Below are positions 31,380 to 39,073 of a stretch of 64,000 nt of DNA, piece after piece. The stretch lies in the NCBI GenBank assembly GCA_963788215.1, contig CAWBFX010000005.1, positions 62,001-126,000 on the forward strand. The letters are read 5' to 3'. This DNA comes from AC-32 sp963788215. GTDB lineage: Bacteria; Actinomycetota; Thermoleophilia; Gaiellales; Gaiellaceae. Position 1 is the stretch's first letter; every line of letters begins with the position of its first letter. Under the pieces are notes generated by a model. It saw nothing but the letters and a program-made list of their open reading frames with translations. It was not told the origin of the DNA and did no database searches. The position numbers were made by a program, and so were the translations under genes.

Positions 31380-33163
31380 CTGGCGAGCCTTTCTCGTAGA
31401 CGGCCTAGTGCGAGCAACGGGAAATGGAGCCGGTAGAGGTGATAGCGGATCATGAAGTCAAGCGGAAAGCCTGTTCCTGTGTAGTGGTTCTCCTCCCAGT
31501 CACCATCTGGTCGTTGTGCGGCGCAGAGCCACTCGGCTGCGCGCCTCGCTGGGGGGCTCTCCGCCTCATCTGCGGCGACGTAGGCTAATAGCGCCCAGGC
31601 GGTTTGGGAAGGAGTGCTGACCCCGCGGCCGCGCCACGACGGGTCGGCGTAGGAGCGGATGTCCTCGCCGAAGCCGCCGTCCGGGTTCTGCACCGAGTCG
31701 AGCCAGGCCACTGCCCGCCTGAACGCCGGATGGCCCGCGTCGATTCCGCAGGCCTCCAGCGCGGGAAGCGCGGCGCCCGTGCCGTAGACGTGGTTGACCC
31801 CCCAGCGGCCGAACCAGGAGCCGTCGTCCTCCTGCTCCGCCAGGAGCCAGTCGAGCCCGCGGCGCACCTCGTCGTCGTACCCGTTCTCGGGAGCCAGCGC
31901 CTCGATGGCATGCGCGGTGACGTCGGCGCTCGGCTCGTCGGTGACCTTGCCGAAGTCGCAGAACGGCAGCTTGTAGAGCCAGAACGCCTCGTTGTCGGCG
32001 TCGAAGGCGCCCCAGCCGCCGCTTCTCGACTGCATCCCGGCCGCCCAGGCGAGCCCGCGCTCGACCGCCTCGTGGCCGCGGTGGCAGCGTCTGAGCGCGA
32101 GCGCGACGACCGCGGTGTCGTCGACGTCGGGGTAGAGGTCGTTCTCGAACTCGAAGGCCCAGCCGCCGGGCGCGAGGTCTGGCTTGCGCACGGCCCAGTC
32201 GCCCTTGACTCTGACCTCCTCGGCGAGCAGCCAGTCGGCGGCGCGAACGAGCGCCGGGTGCTCGGGGCCGAGACCCGAGTCGCGGAGCGCGAGCACGGCC
32301 AGGCCCGTGTCCCAGACCGGCGACTGGCAGGCCTCGGGGCGCAGCCGGTCGCCCTCGTCGATCGTGAAGCCCGCCCAGCCGTCGACGGCCTTCCGGAGGG
32401 TCTCGTCCTCGAACCCGTGGCCGAGCGCGACGAGCATCAGGATCGACCAGACCCAGGGCGGCTGGATCCCGCCCCACGAGCCGTCGGCCTCCTGGTGCTC
32501 CCGGACCCAGCGCTCGGCCTCCTTGATTGCGATCCGCCTCATCCGCGAGACGTACGGCGTCCGGCTTCGCGCCGGCCGGGAGCCGATCTCCCGCAGGTCG
32601 AGGTCGGCGCCGCGCACGGGCTGGAGAGCCCGGCAGACCGAGAGCGGGACGAACGTGCCGCGCGCCCAGCAGGAGAAGTTGTAGATCGAGAGCGGCGCGC
32701 TCGGTGGCAGCAGCGCGAGCTCGACCGGGATCGGGACGATTCGCTGCCAGGGCCACTGGCCGAGCAGCGCGAGGAAGCACTTCGTGAAGATCCGCGTCTT
32801 CGGGATCCCGCCCTCGCTGCGGATGTAGTCGCGTGCCTTGTCGCCCGGGTCGACGCCGGCCAGCTTCAGCGCGGCGTAGGCCTCGACGGAGGTCGAGAGG
32901 TCAGCGGGGCCCTCGAACCAGATCGACCAGGTGCCGTCCTCGCGCTGCCGCGCCAGCAGCTCGTTCGCGATCTTCCGGTCGAGGTCGGGAGTGCGCAGGC
33001 CGAGGACGTGGTGCCAGAAGAGATGCTGCGCGATCATCGTCGCGTTCGACTCGAGCTCGCCGACCCACCAGCCGCCCGGGTGCTGGAGCTCGAGCAGGCG
33101 GCTCGTGGCGCGGTCGATCGCGTCGTCCAGCCGGGTCTCGATCCGCTCGGGAGCAACGGTCAT
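31376..33163 (-). CDS. shc: Squalene-hopene cyclase
   Basis: 595 residues. Catalytic DXDD motif is in YPDVDDTAVVALAL; several QW repeats are present (for example QHPGGWWVGE, QEADGSWGGIQPPW, QSRSGGWGAFD, QNPDGGFGED, QRPDGDWEENHY). It cyclises squalene to hopene at the membrane. ATG 33163 overlaps the hpnE stop by 4 bp. Length is slightly below the usual 620-650 residues, but both ends look whole. Confidence 0.96.
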   Translation of the reverse strand: MTVAPERIETRLDDAIDRATSRLLELQHPGGWWVGELESNATMIAQHLFWHHVLGLRTPDLDRKIANELLARQREDGTWSIWFEGPADLSTSVEAYAALKLAGVDPGDKARDYIRSEGGIPKTRIFTKCFLALLGQWPWQRIVPIPVELALLPPSAPLSIYNFSCWARGTFVPLSVCRALQPVRGADLDLREIGSRPARSRTPYVSRMRRIAIKEAERWVREHQEADGSWGGIQPPWVWSILMLVALGHGFEDETLRKAVDGWAGFTIDEGDRLRPEACQSPVWDTGLAVLALRDSGLGPEHPALVRAADWLLAEEVRVKGDWAVRKPDLAPGGWAFEFENDLYPDVDDTAVVALALRRCHRGHEAVERGLAWAAGMQSRSGGWGAFDADNEAFWLYKLPFCDFGKVTDEPSADVTAHAIEALAPENGYDDEVRRGLDWLLAEQEDDGSWFGRWGVNHVYGTGAALPALEACGIDAGHPAFRRAVAWLDSVQNPDGGFGEDIRSYADPSWRGRGVSTPSQTAWALLAYVAADEAESPPARRAAEWLCAAQRPDGDWEENHYTGTGFPLDFMIRYHLYRLHFPLLALGRLRERLAR

Positions 33164-34380
33164 GCGGCCACTTCCTCGCGTGCGCGGACGAGAGCTCGGG
33201 CGGCGGCGTGGCCGCTGCGGACGGCGCCCTCCATCGTCGGCGGCCAGCCGGTGGCGGTCCAGGCGCCGGCGCGGACGACGTTCGGCCGACTGGTCTTCTG
33301 ACCGAGGCGGTGCGCCTCGCTGCCGGGCCGGACCGCGATCGTCGCATGGGGCTCGCGGCTGACCCTCGACCAGATCAGCTCCGCGTCGCCGAGCCGCTCC
33401 GTGACGGCGCCGGCGATCAGGTCCACGAGCTCGCGGCCGCGCAGGGCCTCCAGCTCCGGCGCCCCCGAGGAGACGACGGTCAGGTAGCGCGGATCCGTCC
33501 CGGTGAGGAGCCCGCGGTTGAAGACCCAGTGCGCCGGGCTGCCGAGGAGTGCCGCGAGCGGCGTCTGCAGGAGCTGCCGGTCGAAGAGGAGATGGACGCT
33601 CACGATCGGCGAGTGTTCGAGCTCCGGCGCCGGCTCGTCGAGAAGGCGCGCCGACTCCTCGGGGGGCACGGCGAGCACGACCGCGTCGGCCTCGAGCGTA
33701 TCGAGGTCGTCCACACGCACTCCGGTCTCGACCGACGCGCCCGCCGCCGCGAGGGCGCGGCCCCCTGCCTCGCCGTGCATCTCGCCGAGCGGCCTCGTCG
33801 GCAGGACGACGTCAGCGTCCTCCGGCTCGCCGAGGAGCGCCGTCCGCACCGTGAAGAGGCCCGCTTCCGCGCTCGCCTCGTCGGCGCGCAGGTTCAGCGC
33901 CGGACGGATGAAGACATCCCAGAAGCGCTCGATCGCGCGGTCGGACTGGCCGCGGGCGCGAAGCTCGTCGCCGAAGCTCTCCGCGCGCGGCGCGGCGCCC
34001 CAGCGAGCGAGCGCGCGCATGATCGCGAGGCGGTCGCGCACCGAGACATGGCGATACCGCAGGATCGCCGTCGGAGAGCGCCTGATCTCGGCGCGACGGC
34101 CCCGCTCGTCGATGACCGGCAAGGCGAGCCGCAGCCGCCGTACCGAGCGGCCCTCGCCGATGCGGTCGAGGAAGCGCAGGTACTCCGTGAAGCAGCCGAG
34201 CGCGATGTGCTGGCCGTTGTCGGGCGGCGGCTCGGGGTCGCCGTCACGGCGCGGCAGCGTCTGGACGGCTCCGCCGAGCGTCGGGCGCGCCTCGTACAGC
34301 GCGACCGCGTGGCCCGCATCCACGAGGTCGAGCGCCGCATTCAGGCCCGCGAGCCCTCCTCCGACGACCGCGACCTTCAT
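33160..34380 (-). CDS. hpnE: Squalene-associated FAD-dependent desaturase HpnE
   Basis: 406 residues from ATG 34380, directly at the FAD-binding VAVVGGGLAGLNAALDL. Other marks: RPTLGGAVQTL, LGEMHGEAGGRALAAAGA, and the C-terminal flavin-binding ATGWPPTMEGAVRSGHAAA. HpnE reduces hydroxysqualene to squalene, the third step of the HpnCDE route. 130 bp separate it from the hpnD stop; that gap reads as Pro/Arg-rich frame without gene features. Confidence 0.93.
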   Translation of the reverse strand: MKVAVVGGGLAGLNAALDLVDAGHAVALYEARPTLGGAVQTLPRRDGDPEPPPDNGQHIALGCFTEYLRFLDRIGEGRSVRRLRLALPVIDERGRRAEIRRSPTAILRYRHVSVRDRLAIMRALARWGAAPRAESFGDELRARGQSDRAIERFWDVFIRPALNLRADEASAEAGLFTVRTALLGEPEDADVVLPTRPLGEMHGEAGGRALAAAGASVETGVRVDDLDTLEADAVVLAVPPEESARLLDEPAPELEHSPIVSVHLLFDRQLLQTPLAALLGSPAHWVFNRGLLTGTDPRYLTVVSSGAPELEALRGRELVDLIAGAVTERLGDAELIWSRVSREPHATIAVRPGSEAHRLGQKTSRPNVVRAGAWTATGWPPTMEGAVRSGHAAARALVRAREEVAA

Positions 34381-34510
34381 CGCTCGCGCCCCCCGCCGGC
34401 AGACGCTCTGGCCCGGCGGAGCCGGGCCCCGCGCCCGCCTGACGCCGCTGACGGCAGGATGCTGCGTGCGCGGCGCTTGGCCGTACCTGGCGTACTGGCC
34501 GGCGCGCCGC

Positions 34511-35353
34511 TCACTTGCCTCCTTTGTCACCGGCGCCCGAGGAACGCGACCGCAGCGCCGCGCCCACGGTGCGCAGCTTCGTCAGCGGGGAGAGTCGGAG
34601 CGAGCCGTCGAACACGTCGAATCCACGATCCTCGATGCGGTCCAGTGTCGCACGGTAGAGGCCCGCGAAGGTGCCGACGCAGGCGGCGCTCCGGTCGTCG
34701 AGCCTCGGCAGCAGCTCGAGCCCGTCGCGCAGATAGGCGCGGGCCCGCGTGGCCTGGAAGGCGAGCAGCGCCTGCCACTCCGCGGTGACGCGCCCGGCCG
34801 CGATCAGCTCCTCGCTCACGCCGTACGCGGCCAGCTCGTCCTGCGGGAGATAGACGCGGCCGAGCTCCCAGTCCTCGCGCACGTCCCGGATGATGTTGAT
34901 CAGCTGCAACGCGACGCCGAGCGTCTCCGCGTGCTCGCGGTCATCCGAGCCGTAGACGCCGACGCACGCGACCCCGACCGCGCCCGCGACCTTGCGGCAG
35001 TACCCATGCAGCTGCTCGAAGTCGTCGTAGCGCGACTTCTCGGTGTCCTGCAGACCGCCGTCGACGAGCGCGTGCAGCGCCTCGTCCGGAATCGGGTAGC
35101 GGCCGCGTGCGTCTGCGAGAGCGGTCTGGACGGGATCCGACCCCCGTTGGTCGAGCGCCGCGTGGAGCTCCTCGAGCCGCGCCCGCTTCTCGGCGATCGG
35201 GAGCTCGCCGTCGGCGATGTCGTCTACGCGCCGGGCGAACGCGTAGATGGCCGCGATCGCCTGGCGCTTCGGCTTCGGCAGCACCATGATCCCGTACGCG
35301 AAGTTCCGCGCCTCGCGCCTGGTGATCCGCTCTACCTCCGCGTACACGTTCAT
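34511..35353 (-). CDS. hpnD: Presqualene diphosphate synthase HpnD
   Basis: 280 residues from ATG 35353. Aspartate motifs for Mg-diphosphate binding: ARRVDDIADGE (DDxxD) and LINIIRDVREDWELGRVYLP. It joins two farnesyl diphosphates to presqualene diphosphate. The ATG is preceded by GGGAGCGGG, which is the very end of the 66-bp repeat (35353-35419), so the repeat gives this gene its ribosome-binding region. Confidence 0.95.
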   Translation of the reverse strand: MNVYAEVERITRREARNFAYGIMVLPKPKRQAIAAIYAFARRVDDIADGELPIAEKRARLEELHAALDQRGSDPVQTALADARGRYPIPDEALHALVDGGLQDTEKSRYDDFEQLHGYCRKVAGAVGVACVGVYGSDDREHAETLGVALQLINIIRDVREDWELGRVYLPQDELAAYGVSEELIAAGRVTAEWQALLAFQATRARAYLRDGLELLPRLDDRSAACVGTFAGLYRATLDRIEDRGFDVFDGSLRLSPLTKLRTVGAALRSRSSGAGDKGGK

Positions 35354-35419
35354 CCCGCTCCCGGCGCCGGGCAAGCCGGCACCTTCGCTCTTTGATGAGC
35401 TCCGTCGAGCCTACGCTCA
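35353..35419 (-). repeat. 66-bp hairpin repeat, copy B
   Basis: Inverse-orientation partner of the repeat at 9700-9765 (about 62 of 67 positions identical). It fills the whole gap between the hpnC stop and the hpnD start. The strong stem GGTGCCGGC / GCCGGCGCC sits about 10 nt before the hpnD ATG and could reduce or time its translation or transcription. Confidence 0.8.
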
Positions 35420-35420
35420 T

Positions 35421-36224
35421 TCACCGGATCGCCGCCAGCGCGAGCCGCGCGCGCGAGGGGCGCGGCCTGCCGTTGAAGATGTCCCAGTCCGCGCGCTCGA
35501 GCGCCTCCAGCGCGGCCAGGCCGCCGCGGCCGAAAAGCGCGACGGCGCGGCCCACCCGGCCGCCGAGCCGGCGCCCGAGCTCTTCGCCCGAGCCGAGCAG
35601 CGTCCTCGCCCGGTCGGCCTCGTGGTGCAACAGCACCGTGAGCTGGGGACTCGGCTCGTCGAGCTTCGTCACGCCGAAGCACGCCCGATCCTCGGCCGGT
35701 AGGTAGACGCGGCCGAGCGCGAGATCGCGCGGGACGTCCTGCAGGAAGTTGACGAGCTGCAAGCCGGTGCAGACGTCGTCGGAGAGCGCGACCAGCTCGG
35801 GATCGTCCGCGCGGCCGAGGACGCCGAGCACGAGCCGGCCGACCGGATCGGCCGAGTGCACGCAGTAGTGCTTGAGGTCGGCCCAGGTCGCATACTGCGA
35901 GATCCGCTGGTCCATCCGGTTCGCCTCGATCAGGCGGAGAAACGGCTCGCGCGGGAGCGAGCAGCTCCGGATCGTCGGCTGCAGGACGCGCATCACCGCC
36001 CACGTCGGCTGGCCCTCGTAGCAGGCGTCGACCTCGCGCTCGAGCTCGTCGAGGATCTCGAGTCGGTTGCCCGGAAACTCGTCGCCGAGGATGTCGACGA
36101 GACGCGCGAAGCCGTAGATCGCGCGCAGGTGCGGCCGAACCGCGCGCGGGAAGAGGAGCGACGCGACGGGGAAGTTCTCCGTCCGCGCCCTGGCCGCTAC
36201 TGCGTCGACCGAAGCCGGGTCCAC
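35421..36224 (-). CDS. hpnC: Squalene synthase-like HpnC (hydroxysqualene synthase)
   Basis: 267 residues. Aspartate motifs: YGFARLVDILGDEFPGN and LQLVNFLQDVPRDLALGRVY. HpnC turns presqualene diphosphate into hydroxysqualene. It is the first gene of the hopanoid operon; GTG 36224. The 21-bp palindromic repeat is 39-59 bp upstream, in the only region (36225-36279) where the operon promoter can lie. Confidence 0.93.
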   Translation of the reverse strand: MDPASVDAVAARARTENFPVASLLFPRAVRPHLRAIYGFARLVDILGDEFPGNRLEILDELEREVDACYEGQPTWAVMRVLQPTIRSCSLPREPFLRLIEANRMDQRISQYATWADLKHYCVHSADPVGRLVLGVLGRADDPELVALSDDVCTGLQLVNFLQDVPRDLALGRVYLPAEDRACFGVTKLDEPSPQLTVLLHHEADRARTLLGSGEELGRRLGGRVGRAVALFGRGGLAALEALERADWDIFNGRPRPSRARLALAAIR

Positions 36225-36262
36225 GCCAACAACGATGGCGCCCCGCAGGGCGTCGCGTCAAA

Positions 36263-36283
36263 CGCCAAGTAACACTGTGTTAC
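36263..36283 (+). repeat. 21-bp palindromic repeat, copy 3
   Basis: CGCCAA plus GTAACACTGTGTTAC, same as copy 1. It holds the TAA stop of the DUF192 gene (minus strand) and lies just upstream of the hopanoid operon, where an operator would be expected. Confidence 0.85.
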
Positions 36284-36678
36284 AAGGAGGGGAGAACGCG
36301 GGGCCGCTGGGCTCCCGCGGTGCGCCAGACCTGCGTCAGCGACATCCCGGCCGCGAGCCCGCGGCTCGAAGCCTCGCCCGCCGGCAGCTCCAGCACCGCC
36401 CGCGAGCCGCGGCACGCCGCCATCCGCCACGGCGGAAGCGACCCCACGACCTTCAGCACGCGGTCGGCCGAGTCGAGGAAGACGACGTCGATCGGGAAGC
36501 GCATGAAGGCCGTGTGGACTGAAGCGGCCGGCCGGAGCAGCAGCCCCTCCCCAGCCGGAAAGCTGCTCCGGCCCAGCAGCCCGCGCATGCGGGCGAGCGG
36601 TGTCTCCGCGAGGAGGCACCGCTCGCAGACGACCGTTCCGTCGTCATTCGCAAGCGCGATCTCAGGAAGTCGACCCAC
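36280..36678 (-). CDS. DUF192 family protein
   Basis: 132 residues from GTG 36678. DUF192 features: CERCLLAETPLARMRGLLGR, GEGLLLRPAASVHTAFMRFP and DVVFLDSADRVLKVV, with C-terminal RAVLELPAGEASSRGLAAG. Function unknown in the family. The start shares one base with the stop of the M15-like gene (TAGTG), so translation is coupled. The stop is inside repeat copy 3. Confidence 0.85.
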   Translation of the reverse strand: MGRLPEIALANDDGTVVCERCLLAETPLARMRGLLGRSSFPAGEGLLLRPAASVHTAFMRFPIDVVFLDSADRVLKVVGSLPPWRMAACRGSRAVLELPAGEASSRGLAAGMSLTQVWRTAGAQRPRVLPSL

Positions 36679-38018
36679 TAGTACCCGACGTGAATGTGGT
36701 CGTAGTGGTTGGCCAGCGGGAAGGACGGTCCGCCGAGCCCGAGCAGCGAGATGATCTGCGCGGGCAGCATCTCCGGCGGGAGCAGCAGGAGCGAGCGCAC
36801 AGCCTGCTCCGTGATGCCGCCGGGCTGCTGGTGCCCGTAGATCGAGACGCCGTCGAGGGCGGCGATGTCCACGGCACGGCCGTAGATGTGTGCCGAGACG
36901 ACGCCCGGGCGGGCGAACAGCCGGTGTCCGCTGATCAGGCACGAGGCTGTGACCGAGTGGTACGTGTCGGCCAGGTAGAGCATGACCGCGAGCACGCGGA
37001 CATCGACCTTGTGGGTGACGACGTCGTTGCGGCCGCCGGGGTAGATCGAGACCCGCGAGTCGTGCAGAACGCGATCCTCGAGGTCGCGCTTCTGGGAGAG
37101 CAGCCCGTAGACGAGGCTCGGCATCCCGACGGCGCGGTAGTAGTGGCGTAGCGCCACGACGCGGTCGGCGAAGCCGGTCTTGCTCGAGTACGAGAGCGCG
37201 GCCTGCCAGCCGTTCGCGCGTCCGCCGAGGCCGGCGAGGCGCGAAGACAGCGAGTGGAGGGTCGCGACGCTCGCGGGAGAACGCCCGTCGTGGCCGCCCG
37301 CGCGGAGAACCGCGAGGACGAGCGCCCAGTCGACATTAGCCGCCCGCGACTGCGCAACGAGCTCACGCGCGAAGCGCATCCGGAGCCGGGCCGCGGGCGG
37401 AGTCGGGTCGGGTGCGGACTGGTAGAGCCAGACCGTCGCGCCCGGAAGAGATCCTTCTGAGTCCAGCGGCTGCGACTTCTCCGGCCGACCAGGCCTGGCG
37501 GGGCGATGGGCCGGCTTCTTCGCGTGGGACCGGGCCCTGGCGACCGTCCCTGCGACCGAGTGGCCGGCGGTGTGCCGGGCCCGGAGATGGACGGCGGTGG
37601 CGGGAGTCGGCACCGCGCTCCGAACGCCCGACGGCCTCGCGACCGCGTGCAGCTGCGAGTCGGTCGACACATGCGCGGCGACTGCCCGGACGCCCGTCTG
37701 GCGGTTGGCGACGTGGACGACGGCGTGCACCGGCTGGGCCGGCGTGACCTCCGCTGCAGTCAGCGTGGTCTGGGCCGTCGAGGACGACGTCGCGTCGGTC
37801 CCGTCGAGCAGCGAGCGCATGCTGTTGCCGGCGCCCGCAGACAGAGCCAGCCCTGCGAAGAAGAGGGCCGAGAAGGACAGGGTCGTCGCGAAACGGCGGC
37901 CGCTCTTCGGCTTCGGCGCCGGCTGAGCCTGCGCTTCCTGCAGGGCCTTCCTATCCCACTCATCCCATCCGCGGCCCAGGAAGAGAAGCCGCTTGATCAC
38001 AGAGTTCGGTCGTGGCAT
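36678..38018 (-). CDS. Membrane-anchored M15-like (DD-peptidase fold) protein
   Basis: 446 residues. A cytoplasmic N terminus is followed by one membrane helix (FATTLSFSALFFAGLALSAG, about 43-62), a long Ala/Thr/Pro/His-rich linker (about 70-200) and a C-terminal domain with SGHRLFARPGVVSAHIYGRAVDI and NHYDHIHVGY (given in shorter parts: SAHIYGRAVDI, DHIHVGY). The HxxxxxxD...HxH arrangement is that of zinc M15/hedgehog-type peptidases. It would act on peptidoglycan outside the cell. It is divergent from the Tad pilus operon; a role in letting pili through the wall is an attractive but unproven idea. Confidence 0.7.
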   Translation of the reverse strand: MPRPNSVIKRLLFLGRGWDEWDRKALQEAQAQPAPKPKSGRRFATTLSFSALFFAGLALSAGAGNSMRSLLDGTDATSSSTAQTTLTAAEVTPAQPVHAVVHVANRQTGVRAVAAHVSTDSQLHAVARPSGVRSAVPTPATAVHLRARHTAGHSVAGTVARARSHAKKPAHRPARPGRPEKSQPLDSEGSLPGATVWLYQSAPDPTPPAARLRMRFARELVAQSRAANVDWALVLAVLRAGGHDGRSPASVATLHSLSSRLAGLGGRANGWQAALSYSSKTGFADRVVALRHYYRAVGMPSLVYGLLSQKRDLEDRVLHDSRVSIYPGGRNDVVTHKVDVRVLAVMLYLADTYHSVTASCLISGHRLFARPGVVSAHIYGRAVDIAALDGVSIYGHQQPGGITEQAVRSLLLLPPEMLPAQIISLLGLGGPSFPLANHYDHIHVGY

Positions 38019-38408
38019 TGCCGTTGCTCCCGTTGGTCGGGCGCCGAGGCCGCCACATCGGCGCGGATCTCGATTTTTGAGGTCCGTTGGCCGTTACGGA
38101 CTTGGCAGAGCTATCGGCCTTCCTGCCGCCGCCCTCTCCCCCGTTCAGGGGAACCGTCGTGCGGATCACCCCTCCGAGGGATGAGCCCCGAGGCCACGCG
38201 AAACCGATGTTGGCGTCACTGAGCCAAGGAGGCGGCGCGGCCACGCCACACGAACCGGAGGTTTTCGCTCGCGTGTCCAAACGCATCGCCCGAAAGATCA
38301 ACAGCCGGCTCCGAGCAGGGCTCAAGCACCTTCATCCCCCGGTCCCCATGCCCAAGGCGCACGCCGTCTCGTGCGCATCGAGTTGAGAAGAAGGGAGGTG
38401 TAACCCAA
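38019..38408 (+). promoter_or_regulatory. 390-bp leader region of the Tad operon with predicted RNA structure
   Basis: No gene is seen. On the plus strand, 38192-38242 can form GGCCACGC / GCGCGGCC (one mismatch) enclosing the hairpin TTGGC-GTCACTGA-GCCAA; a second structure, ACACG / CGTGT around AACC-GGA-GGTT, follows at 38248-38276. The distance to flp (ATG 38409) leaves more than 100 nt. Such a long, paired leader before a pilin gene suggests a riboswitch or attenuator; c-di-GMP is the obvious ligand to test, since it controls such pili, but I could not match the class I consensus convincingly. The divergent M15-like promoter must also lie here. Confidence 0.35.
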
Positions 38409-38594
38409 ATGCTGAAGCTCTTCACCTTCGTGCAGGTCGCCGCCGACTCGTTGCGCCGGCGCGAGGAGGGGCAGACGATGGCTGAGTACGGAGTCGTGCT
38501 TGCCGTCATCACTCTCGCCGTCGTCGGCGCGATCACGCTCCTCTCGGACAACGTCCGCAGCGCCATCGAGAACGTCGCCGGAATCCTGCCGTAA
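38409..38594 (+). CDS. flp: Flp/Fap-type pilin
   Basis: 61 residues. After a short leader the segment EEGQTMAEYGVVLAVITLAV matches Flp pilins: prepilin peptidase should cut before the hydrophobic part, with Glu and Tyr of the mature N terminus (MAEYG) kept. It is the main subunit of the Tad pilus. GGGAGGTG is a strong ribosome site 9 nt before the ATG. A hairpin after the gene (38615-38638) may keep the pilin message more abundant than the rest of the operon. Confidence 0.93.
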   Translation: MLKLFTFVQVAADSLRRREEGQTMAEYGVVLAVITLAVVGAITLLSDNVRSAIENVAGILP

Positions 38595-38614
38595 CCAGGC
38601 ACTTTCCCGGAACG

Positions 38615-38638
38615 GGGCCCCTTCACCCGAAGGGGCCC
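38615..38638 (+). terminator. Hairpin between flp and tadE
   Basis: GGGCCCCTTC and GAAGGGGCCC form a perfect 10-bp stem with an ACCC loop, with no U-run after it. It is likely a partial terminator or 3' stabiliser that gives flp a higher transcript level than downstream genes. Confidence 0.6.
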
Positions 38639-38668
38639 ATTCCCTTCGACCAGAGGAACCGAACTCCC

Positions 38669-39073
38669 GTGATCAACCGCAACCGCCGCACAATCGAGGT
38701 TCGTTCAGAGCAGGGCCAGTCGCTGACCGAGTTTGCGCTCGCCTTGCCGATCCTCGCGCTGCTGTTGTTCGCGGTGATCCAGTTCGGCATCGTTTTCAAC
38801 AATTACGTCACGCTGGTTGACGCGACTCGAGCCGGTGCCCGCAAGGGCGCCGTCGGCCGCGAGCAGGGCAACCCCTCGGCAGCCGTCGTCGCAGAGGTCA
38901 AGGCCTCCGCGAAGGACCTCAGCCAGAGTCAGCTCGGCGTCACGGTGAGCTCCACGTGGCAGCCCTCTTCGGACGTGACCGTGACGGCCACGTACCCGTA
39001 CCACATCAGCCTCCTCGGGCTGGTCGTGAAGAGCGGCAACCTCAGGAGCACGACGACGGAGCGTGTGGAATGA
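38669..39073 (+). CDS. tadE: TadE-like pseudopilin
   Basis: 134 residues, GTG start. QGQSLTEFALALPILALLLFA is the TadE signature: a prepilin-like segment with Glu in the +5-type place and a membrane helix. NNYVTLVDATRAGARKGAV follows. TadE proteins form minor parts of the Tad pilus. Its stop overlaps the next start as ATGA. Confidence 0.9.
   Translation: MINRNRRTIEVRSEQGQSLTEFALALPILALLLFAVIQFGIVFNNYVTLVDATRAGARKGAVGREQGNPSAAVVAEVKASAKDLSQSQLGVTVSSTWQPSSDVTVTATYPYHISLLGLVVKSGNLRSTTTERVE

Noticed and set aside
38019..38408. Firm call of a c-di-GMP, ydaO or cobalamin riboswitch
   Set aside because: Short stretches resemble parts of each consensus, but no class could be aligned over its whole conserved core by eye. 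Kept only as a structured-leader candidate.
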